Assembly: GCA_903871805.1 (NCBI GenBank)
Contig: CAIQIE010000394.1
Span: forward strand, 1 to 36,072
DNA from: an uncultured Planctomycetaceae bacterium
Lineage (GTDB): Bacteria > Planctomycetota > Planctomycetia > Planctomycetales > Planctomycetaceae
DNA length: 36,072 nt
Reading direction: 5' to 3'
The position numbers and the translations under genes are program-made. Positions within the stretch are counted from its first letter, which is position 1, and the number at the start of each line of letters is the position of its first letter. Positions 8,088 through 14,163 of this stretch are shown piece by piece. The notes below the pieces were generated by a model, which had not been told where the DNA came from, did not search any database, and worked only from the letters and a program-made list of their open reading frames with translations.

Positions 8088-9068
8088 ATGTCCGTATCGA
8101 AACAAACAATTCGAGGCTTTACGCTGATCGAACTTCTGGTTGTGATTGCAATCATTGCCATTTTGGTGGCACTGCTGCTTCCGGCGGTGCAGCAGGCCCG
8201 TGAGGCAGCCAGAAGAACTCAGTGCCGGAACAATCTCAAACAACTCGCCCTTGCGGCTCACAACTACCACGACGCCCACAGTTCATTCCCGCTTCAGGCG
8301 GGTACCTCATTGTACGGCTACTCCGCACAGGCCCAGTTACTGCCGTTTCATGAACAGGGAAACCTGTACAACCAGATTGATTTTCGTCAGCCTCTGACAA
8401 TTGGCGTGGCCTTCAACCCGCGGGTGAATCCGGCAGTCGCTGATGTCGCTGGACGTATACTTCCGGTCCTGGTTTGCCCCAGCGAGTCGGGCGATCCATA
8501 CTGGACAGATGCTTTCGGATTTCGCTGGGCCGGCGGAAACTATCTACTCAATGGCGGATCCGGAGAAGGAGTGAAGTACTGTTCCGCCACCACCACAGAT
8601 GGTCTGTTTTTTCGCGGATCCAATATCAGGATGAGGGATATCACGGATGGAACCAGTAACACCGTTTTCATGGCCGAAGGTCTGTTTGGAAATCGGATCG
8701 CCAGTGCCACAGCCCTTGTGAATCCGCAAAGGCAGATGAAGCGTGTCAGCCTTGGTGCTCCCTGTTCTGCCTCGGCAGATACAATGCTTTCTGCAACCGC
8801 GACTGGATGGGATGGGCGCAGGGCATCTTCATGGATTTCAGCAACCGGATACCAGACGATTGTTCAGGGGTTTTTGACGCCGAATTCCAGAAATCCGGAT
8901 GTGATCCATCACGGAGACATTGTTTCGGGGCCTCGCAGTCTCCACACGGGTGGCATTCAGTTGTCAATGTGCGACGGAAGTGTCCGGTTTGTCAGTGACA
9001 ATGTCGACATCCTCCTTTTTCGCAATATTTTTTCGAGGAATGACGGCAACGTGACGGGGGATTTCTGA
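8088..9068 (+). CDS. DUF1559 domain protein (type II pseudopilin-like)
   Basis: A 326-residue protein. The start at ATG 8088 is preferred over one 15 codons upstream because GGAG lies 7 nt before it and it places the prepilin signal at the N-terminus. The N-terminus reads GFTLIELLVVIAIIAILVAL, a classic prepilin cleavage/methylation motif followed by a hydrophobic helix. The DUF1559 signature LLPAVQQAREAARRTQC comes next, then CRNNLKQLALAAHNYHD. The C-terminus has the usual GGIQLSMCDGSVRFV block. Members are massively expanded in planctomycetes and are thought to be surface or pilus-related; no precise role is known. The next gene begins one base after its stop codon, so the two are translationally coupled. 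Confidence 0.93.
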   Translation: MSVSKQTIRGFTLIELLVVIAIIAILVALLLPAVQQAREAARRTQCRNNLKQLALAAHNYHDAHSSFPLQAGTSLYGYSAQAQLLPFHEQGNLYNQIDFRQPLTIGVAFNPRVNPAVADVAGRILPVLVCPSESGDPYWTDAFGFRWAGGNYLLNGGSGEGVKYCSATTTDGLFFRGSNIRMRDITDGTSNTVFMAEGLFGNRIASATALVNPQRQMKRVSLGAPCSASADTMLSATATGWDGRRASSWISATGYQTIVQGFLTPNSRNPDVIHHGDIVSGPRSLHTGGIQLSMCDGSVRFVSDNVDILLFRNIFSRNDGNVTGDF

Positions 9069-9069
9069 C

Positions 9070-9546
9070 ATGGTGCTGCGAAACAGAAAAACAGCAACGA
9101 CTCCGAAATTAGCCTTCGGCTCTCCCCGCGGTCTGACATACGCGGCAAAAGCAATCGTGGCTGGGTTACTTTTGTTTCAGAGTCTGACGGTCACAGGTTG
9201 CGGAAATCTCACTGATCAGGCACAGGAGTTGACTTCTATCGCAGTCCTGACACCAGAAACCTGGATGTCCGATGGACAGACATGGACAAGGGGCCAGTCT
9301 CTCACTGATGCCGATCAGCAACTTCTGACAAGATTCTTTCAAATGAATCCAGACTGCACTGGAAGCCTTGAGTTTGAAGGAAATCCGGCAGTGTTCTGTT
9401 CAGGGAAATCGAATCGAAGATTTGTCTGGACCCGTACGACTGTCGATGGATCAGCATGGATCCTGATTGAATTCGTTTCTGGCCGCGTTTGTATAAAAAA
9501 CGGGACTGGAGTTCCATGGGGGACGTCCACTTCGGGAAACCTGTGA
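9070..9546 (+). CDS. Small predicted lipoprotein coupled to DUF1559
   Basis: A 158-residue protein whose ATG lies one base after the DUF1559 stop; a GGGGGA run 9 nt upstream could serve as ribosome site. The N-terminus is basic, followed by a hydrophobic segment and a lipobox ending VTGC at Cys44, so lipid anchoring is likely. The mature part includes MNPDCTGSLEFEG and a GTGVPWG segment near the end. No known domain was recognised. Small lipoproteins directly after DUF1559 genes are common in planctomycetes, which supports a joint role in the cell envelope. Confidence 0.75.
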   Translation: MVLRNRKTATTPKLAFGSPRGLTYAAKAIVAGLLLFQSLTVTGCGNLTDQAQELTSIAVLTPETWMSDGQTWTRGQSLTDADQQLLTRFFQMNPDCTGSLEFEGNPAVFCSGKSNRRFVWTRTTVDGSAWILIEFVSGRVCIKNGTGVPWGTSTSGNL

Positions 9547-9653
9547 CTTCAACATGTGGCAGCCACAAACAGACAGAGGCAGTTCAGCGCCATTCAGTAG
9601 ACAGCCGATCATCTTATACATACAAGTGAATACAAACTTTTCAGGAAAACATT

Positions 9654-11060
9654 ATGTCCAGCATTTATAGACAGGCTCGCGTTTCCGCAATTTTCTGGTG
9701 CGAGTTTCTTCTTTTACTGAGCATTCATCAGATCGCCAGGGCTGACGACCCATCCCATGAGAATTCCGTGAAGGGTGAGCGAGTAACACGGATTTTCTGG
9801 CAGGACAAATCTACAGAAACACTGTTTTGGGGCGAAGTTTTCCGAGGAGATTCCTGGCTCGTCACGGCCTCTCCGGTCAAAGGCTTTCCGAAACTTGACG
9901 TGGAACGGCAGGATTTGGTTCAGATGGAACAGTCCGAGGGGAGACTGCTGGTGGGCGTCCGCGACAATGACAGCGGAAAATTCCAGAGTGGCTGGATTGC
10001 TGTCGACATGGGCGTCACAGCAACATCTCATGGAAACCACTTTGACTGGAGTTACAACGCATCGCCTTCAATTCACGCCAGCCGGTTAAATGCCGAGCAG
10101 GGCAATCCGGCTCATCTTTACACGTACGATGGTCACTTCTATCTCGCCAATGACTCGCGAAATGGCTTCACAAAACTGAATCCGGCAGACATCAGACGAG
10201 GTGCAACGGATTCAATCGGCACGTTTTTTCAGGGAGGTGGTCAGCACATCACACTTGCCGCCGTCAAAAACAACGTCTGCTACAGCACATGGATTGACCG
10301 CGACGGCCCATCCAGGGGACGAGTGGATGTGGTCAATCTGGCAACCCCGAATTCCGGGGTGCCTGCGTACTCGTTTCACCTCCCCACTGGTGGCATCCAT
10401 GGCGCGACGGCAAATTCCGAAAAAATCTTCTTTGCACCCGCAGACGGCGTATGCTGGGTGAAGGCAGATCTCATGGCCTCTGGAAATGCCGAAAAGGCGG
10501 AGGTGCACCATGTGTCCCTGGGGAAAGATTCCGAAACCGACGAGCCACTTCGCACGGGCGCATTTGTTAACCACCGCAATTGGGTTCTGTTTACCACAGG
10601 AAAAGGCGAACAGTCGGCACTGTGCCTGATGGACGCATCGGCAGCAGAACCTGCGATTGTCAGACTGCCGATCAATGTTCCGGAAGGCCTCTCTCTGGTG
10701 ACTCCGGAAGTCGTGCTGGCAGCCGGTGGAAAACGATACGCATTTTTGTTTCAGGACCGCCGAGATGGTGACAGGCAGGAATTCCTGACGGTGGTCAACC
10801 TGGATCCGAACGGAGATAGAAACCTGAGTGACGCCACGATCGTAAAGACGCTTGAGGTCGGCGCCAGCCAGGTCGAAGGCCATTCAGGACATCACGGAAT
10901 TGCCTTTGACAGCGAAGGCCGTTACGCCTGCATTACGAATCCCGGTGATGGCACGATCTGGGTCCTCACACTGAAAGATCTGACCATCCAGTTTAAGTCA
11001 CTCGTTGGCGGCGTCCCAACCGCCATCAACGCTATCGGGGCCGCATCTCACCATCACTGA
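9654..11060 (+). CDS. Secreted His-bearing beta-propeller, AztD-like (putative zinc metallochaperone)
   Basis: A 468-residue protein with an AGGA ribosome site 8 nt before ATG 9654 and a signal peptide ending ARA-DD at about residue 30. The rest shows repeated short beta-strand motifs of a propeller. Histidines cluster at putative metal sites: SHGNH (126-129), PAHLYTYDGH (152-161), GGGQH and GHSGHHGIAF (409-418). The chain ends in HHH. The late segment ITNPGDGTIWVLTL and the GGVPTAI motif resemble AztD, a periplasmic zinc-binding propeller that passes zinc to an ABC-transporter binding protein. No AztABC or ZnuABC genes are present here. The AztD relation is my recognition by pattern; another YVTN-type propeller remains possible. 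It follows the DUF1559/lipoprotein pair by 107 bp. Confidence 0.65.
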   Translation: MSSIYRQARVSAIFWCEFLLLLSIHQIARADDPSHENSVKGERVTRIFWQDKSTETLFWGEVFRGDSWLVTASPVKGFPKLDVERQDLVQMEQSEGRLLVGVRDNDSGKFQSGWIAVDMGVTATSHGNHFDWSYNASPSIHASRLNAEQGNPAHLYTYDGHFYLANDSRNGFTKLNPADIRRGATDSIGTFFQGGGQHITLAAVKNNVCYSTWIDRDGPSRGRVDVVNLATPNSGVPAYSFHLPTGGIHGATANSEKIFFAPADGVCWVKADLMASGNAEKAEVHHVSLGKDSETDEPLRTGAFVNHRNWVLFTTGKGEQSALCLMDASAAEPAIVRLPINVPEGLSLVTPEVVLAAGGKRYAFLFQDRRDGDRQEFLTVVNLDPNGDRNLSDATIVKTLEVGASQVEGHSGHHGIAFDSEGRYACITNPGDGTIWVLTLKDLTIQFKSLVGGVPTAINAIGAASHHH

Positions 11061-11552
11061 CAGGTCACAAATACGGGCAGAGGAGACTCGATTGCAGTCA
11101 GGCGTACCTCGGAGTCAACGTGACACGATGGACTCCCAGAATACGCCTGCCTGAATTTCGCGAACTCAATCCTGCAACGCTCGTATTGGACTATCCCCCC
11201 CAGGGTACAGCACCTCGGAGCACATCCAGTCGACTCAAAGAACGATGGCGTTCTGCAAAAGCGCACAAAACCACGCCCATCCGCTTTCGGCTGGATCTCC
11301 TCAAGGAAGACTTCCCCCCGGATTACAATAAAAAAACTATACCCCGCCCTGAAAAATCAAATAAAGCAGCGTCCTGACCCGAAAAATCCCCTCGAAAAAC
11401 AGAATCGCCCCGTATCCAGGAATACCCGGGACATGCGTCTGGATTTCTGTTAGATTTATCGACACAGGCTGACTGCCAGCGTTCGGGCGGCCGCCAGTTG
11501 TTGCACACACGGGATTTTTCTGTCCCCTGGCATTTTTAAAAAAGGATTGCAC
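11061..11552. other. Intergenic region with RNA-like inverted repeats
   Basis: This 492-bp gap has no supported gene; a short open frame at 11120-11377 has no ribosome site or domain. It holds a nested hairpin at 11099-11149 and a small one (ATCCAG 11414-11419 with CTGGAT 11439-11444) followed by a T-rich stretch that could be a weak terminator. The next gene may therefore have its own promoter, but none is obvious. Confidence 0.45.
11099..11149 (+). repeat. Nested hairpin downstream of the AztD-like gene
   Basis: The outer arms are CAGGCGTA (11099-11106) and TACGCCTG (11142-11149). The inner arms are GGAGTC (11111-11116) and GACTCC (11131-11136). The small internal loop between the two stems is nearly symmetric. 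It starts about 40 bp after the upstream stop codon. It lacks a T-tract and may be an mRNA 3' stabiliser or a processing site. Confidence 0.5.
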
Positions 11553-12104
11553 ATGCGATTCCCTCACCGTTCACTTGGACTGATTTTCAGCGCTCCGCTC
11601 CTGCTGACAACAGGCTGCAACGAAACTCCACCAGCTCCTCCGGTTGCCGATCACGCGCACGACGAGCACGCACATCATCATCCGGAAACTCTGGCTGAAG
11701 CTGTCACTGAACTGACAGAATTGCGTGACACCATCCGCGATGCTTTTGCAGCAAATGACCCGGACAAAGCACACGATCCGCTTCACGAGGTCGGCCATAT
11801 TCTGGAAACCGTCAGCGACCTCGCAAAAGAAGAAAAACTCTCCGACGAAAAGCTGGCCATCGTCAAGTCATCGGTAGATACGCTGATGCAGTCCTTCGGA
11901 GACATCGACAAATCCATGCATGGACAGGAAGGCGCTTCCTACAAGGACGTCTCCACGAAGATCGATGACGCCATTAAGGCTCTCACAGAACTGAACGCTC
12001 CGGTATCTGACACACCTGCTCCGGAAGCAGAGGCCCCCAAAGCAGAAACAGAAACACCAGCTGCAGAGGCACCTGCTGCAGCCGAAACCCCCAAAGCCCC
12101 TTAG
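11553..12104 (+). CDS. His-rich predicted lipoprotein, putative metal binder
   Basis: A 183-residue protein. ATG 11553 is chosen over a TTG two codons earlier because AAAGGA sits 6 nt upstream. The signal sequence ends in the lipobox TTGC at Cys22. A short His cluster follows (residues 34-43: H-A-H-D-E-H-A-H-H-H), similar to the flexible metal-capturing loops of zinc-binding proteins. Residues 45-150 are predicted helical and charged, with more scattered histidines (KAHDPLHEVGH). The last 30 residues are an Ala/Pro/Glu-rich tail. No named domain was recognised. With the AztD-like gene before it and the COG0523 gene after it, a role in divalent metal binding at the cell envelope is likely but inferred. 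Confidence 0.75.
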   Translation: MRFPHRSLGLIFSAPLLLTTGCNETPPAPPVADHAHDEHAHHHPETLAEAVTELTELRDTIRDAFAANDPDKAHDPLHEVGHILETVSDLAKEEKLSDEKLAIVKSSVDTLMQSFGDIDKSMHGQEGASYKDVSTKIDDAIKALTELNAPVSDTPAPEAEAPKAETETPAAEAPAAAETPKAP

Positions 12105-12127
12105 TCACCCGTTCTGACAAATGCACC

Positions 12128-12158
12128 GGACGGCACTACCGACTCGGTATTGCCGTCC
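12128..12158 (+). terminator. Strong hairpin between two lipoprotein genes (possible terminator or attenuator)
   Basis: GGACGGCA (12128-12135) pairs with TGCCGTCC (12151-12158), and TACCG (12137-12141) pairs with CGGTA (12145-12149). This gives 13 pairs with one mismatch and a 3-nt loop. The downstream ACATTTTAG is only modestly T-rich. The hairpin starts 24 bp after the His-rich lipoprotein stop and lies 39 bp before the next start, so partial termination would set relative expression of the two genes. Confidence 0.6.
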
Positions 12159-12196
12159 ACATTTTAGTCTTACAAATCTCTAATTGGTGACTTGCC

Positions 12197-12697
12197 ATGT
12201 GCAACCGATTGGCTCTGCTGCTTCTTCCTGCACTCCTCGCTGGCTGTGGACAAACCGATCCTCAGATCACGGCAGCCCGTGAAAAGTTTCTCGTCACAGC
12301 AGTTCCGGCGGGCGAACGGCCAATCCCGGATGTCCAGAAAGATCTCAGGGAAGCAAAACTCAAAGAGACAGATGTTTTCTCGGTACGTGCCAGAATTGAT
12401 GCCGGAGAATTCCCGCCTTTCGGCGAGGGACAGGCAGCGTTTATGATCACCGATGCTGCAGGCCACGACGGAGAGAAAGCCCATAACCCCCATGACTGCC
12501 CGTTCTGTAAGCGAGACATCAACAGTGTCATGGCTCGTGTGGAATTCCCCGGAACGGACGGCAAACCCCTGAAAATCGATTCACGGCAGTTGTTTGACCT
12601 CAAAGAATCCGATCTCGTCGTTGTCCAGGGAACCGGGCGATTCAACGAAGATGGCTCGTTCATCATTACGGCCTCAAAGATCTTCCTGAAACGCTGA
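12197..12697 (+). CDS. Predicted lipoprotein with H-x-x-H-x-C-x-x-C motif
   Basis: A 166-residue protein. The signal sequence ends in LLAGC, giving a lipidated Cys17. Residues 90-104 carry His90, His96, His99, Cys101 and Cys104 (HNPHDCPFCK), a likely metal site. The C-terminal part (LVVVQGTGRFNEDGSFIITA) reads like beta strands of a small OB-like barrel. I recognise no named family. It sits between the His-rich lipoprotein and the COG0523 GTPase, all on the same strand. The PHDC-x-x-C pattern echoes PHDCSDCPIC in the Cys/His-rich protein at 6970. Zinc or copper are both possible ligands; iron-sulfur is less likely with only two cysteines. Confidence 0.75.
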   Translation: MCNRLALLLLPALLAGCGQTDPQITAAREKFLVTAVPAGERPIPDVQKDLREAKLKETDVFSVRARIDAGEFPPFGEGQAAFMITDAAGHDGEKAHNPHDCPFCKRDINSVMARVEFPGTDGKPLKIDSRQLFDLKESDLVVVQGTGRFNEDGSFIITASKIFLKR

Positions 12698-12885
12698 TTT
12701 CACGTTTGCAGGGTCCCCGCTTGCTCCGGCAGCGATACACGGCCACAAGCAGCAAAAATTCGCTCTGCATGTGCAGCATAGTACAACAAACCATTCCGCC
12801 TGAATGTAGTTCAAGCCCACGATCCAGTGGCCTCAGCACATCCCTTATTTTCTTCTGTTCAACAGATTGACGAAGCATCGAAATC

Positions 12886-14103
12886 ATGAAGAAGCTTCCA
12901 GTTACGGTGCTCTCAGGATTTCTTGGAGCGGGAAAAACGACCCTCCTGAATCATGTTCTCAACAATCGTGAGAATCTGCGGGTGGCGGTCATCGTCAATG
13001 ACATGAGCGAAATCAATATCGACGCCCGACAGGTCGCTCGCGGCACATCCGCCCTCAGCCGTTCTGAAGAAAAACTGGTGGAAATGTCCAACGGGTGTAT
13101 CTGCTGCACCCTTCGAGAGGACCTGTTGAAGGAAGTCGCCGCGCTGGCCAAAGAAGGTCGGTTTGACTATCTGCTGATCGAGTCGACCGGAATCTCTGAA
13201 CCCATGCCTGTTGCGGAAACCTTCACCTTCATCGATGACGAAGGAAATTCACTCAGCGAACTCGCTCAACTGGACACGATGGTGACCGTCGTCGACGCTG
13301 CAGGATTCCTCAACGACTTTCGTTCTGAAGATGAGCTGCGTGACCGAAACCTCGGTGTTGATGAATCCGATGACCGGGACCTCTCCTTGCTACTCGCGGA
13401 CCAGATTGAATTCGCCACCGTTATACTGCTTAATAAAACCGATCTGGTCACCAGCGATGATCGAGGCAGACTGCACCAGATCCTGAAACGGCTGAACCCC
13501 GAAGCAAAGATTCTGGAAACCAGTTTCAGCAATGTGCCCCTGCATGAGATTCTGAACACCGGTTCGTTTCAGATGGAAACGGCCGCTGCAGCCCCGGAAT
13601 GGCTCAGCGTTCCAAGGGGCCATGAGGTCAGCGAGACGGCTGAATATGGAATCACCAGTTTCATCTATCGCGCTCGAAAACCCTTCCACCCTCAGCGTTT
13701 TCTTGAGTTCTGGACACAGAGTTCTCTCACTACAGGCATCCTGCGTTCAAAAGGACACTTTTGGCTGGCCACACGAAATCACCTTGCGGGTTTCTGGTCA
13801 CAGGCCGGAAACGTGGTGCGAGCCGAACCCGGTGGACCATGGTGGGCCGAGACGCCCAAAGAAGACTGGCCCATGGATGACCGGGAACTTCTTCAGGAGA
13901 TCAATACGGCATGGGAAGAACCTCATGGTGATCGACGGCAGGAACTGGTGATTATCGGACAGAATCTGGACAAGTCTGCCATCACCGCCGCACTGGACAC
14001 CTGCCTGCTCACCACTGCTGAAATGCAGCGAGGCCCAAAGGGCTGGACCAGGTTCCCGGACCCCTTTGACTCATGGCAGATTGTTGAAGATCACGACGAT
14101 TGA
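12886..14103 (+). CDS. COG0523 GTPase (CobW/ZigA-type zinc metallochaperone)
   Basis: A 405-residue cytosolic G3E-family GTPase. The Walker A motif GFLGAGKTT is at 11-19, the metal-binding CxCC (CICC) at 71-74, ESTGISEP at 99-106 and NKTD at 183-186. The segment [20 protein letters not shown] and the preceding acidic loop match the low-zinc subgroup (ZigA/YciC type). The CobW C-terminal domain spans roughly 250-395 ([20 protein letters not shown]). Family members insert metal into client proteins using GTP and are often expressed under zinc shortage. I found no clear Zur operator in the 188 bp upstream. Neighbouring His- and Cys-bearing lipoproteins strengthen a zinc role. Other COG0523 members serve cobalt or iron enzymes, so the metal is inferred. 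Confidence 0.88.
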   Translation: MKKLPVTVLSGFLGAGKTTLLNHVLNNRENLRVAVIVNDMSEINIDARQVARGTSALSRSEEKLVEMSNGCICCTLREDLLKEVAALAKEGRFDYLLIESTGISEPMPVAETFTFIDDEGNSLSELAQLDTMVTVVDAAGFLNDFRSEDELRDRNLGVDESDDRDLSLLLADQIEFATVILLNKTDLVTSDDRGRLHQILKRLNPEAKILETSFSNVPLHEILNTGSFQMETAAAAPEWLSVPRGHEVSETAEYGITSFIYRARKPFHPQRFLEFWTQSSLTTGILRSKGHFWLATRNHLAGFWSQAGNVVRAEPGGPWWAETPKEDWPMDDRELLQEINTAWEEPHGDRRQELVIIGQNLDKSAITAALDTCLLTTAEMQRGPKGWTRFPDPFDSWQIVEDHDD

Positions 14104-14163
14104 ACAACATCGTCGCAGATTGCCCGCGTCGCATTGTTTGCTGGCCCAGTACGGATCGCCACG

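Noticed and set aside
11120..11377. Plus-strand open frame of 85 codons between the AztD-like and His-rich lipoprotein genes
   Set aside because: It starts inside a hairpin, has no ribosome site, no signal or domain, and a very basic, low-quality sequence.
12698..12885. Zur or Fur operator upstream of the COG0523 gene
   Set aside because: No AT-rich dyad resembling known Zur or Fur boxes could be found by eye; a motif search in orthologous promoters would be needed.
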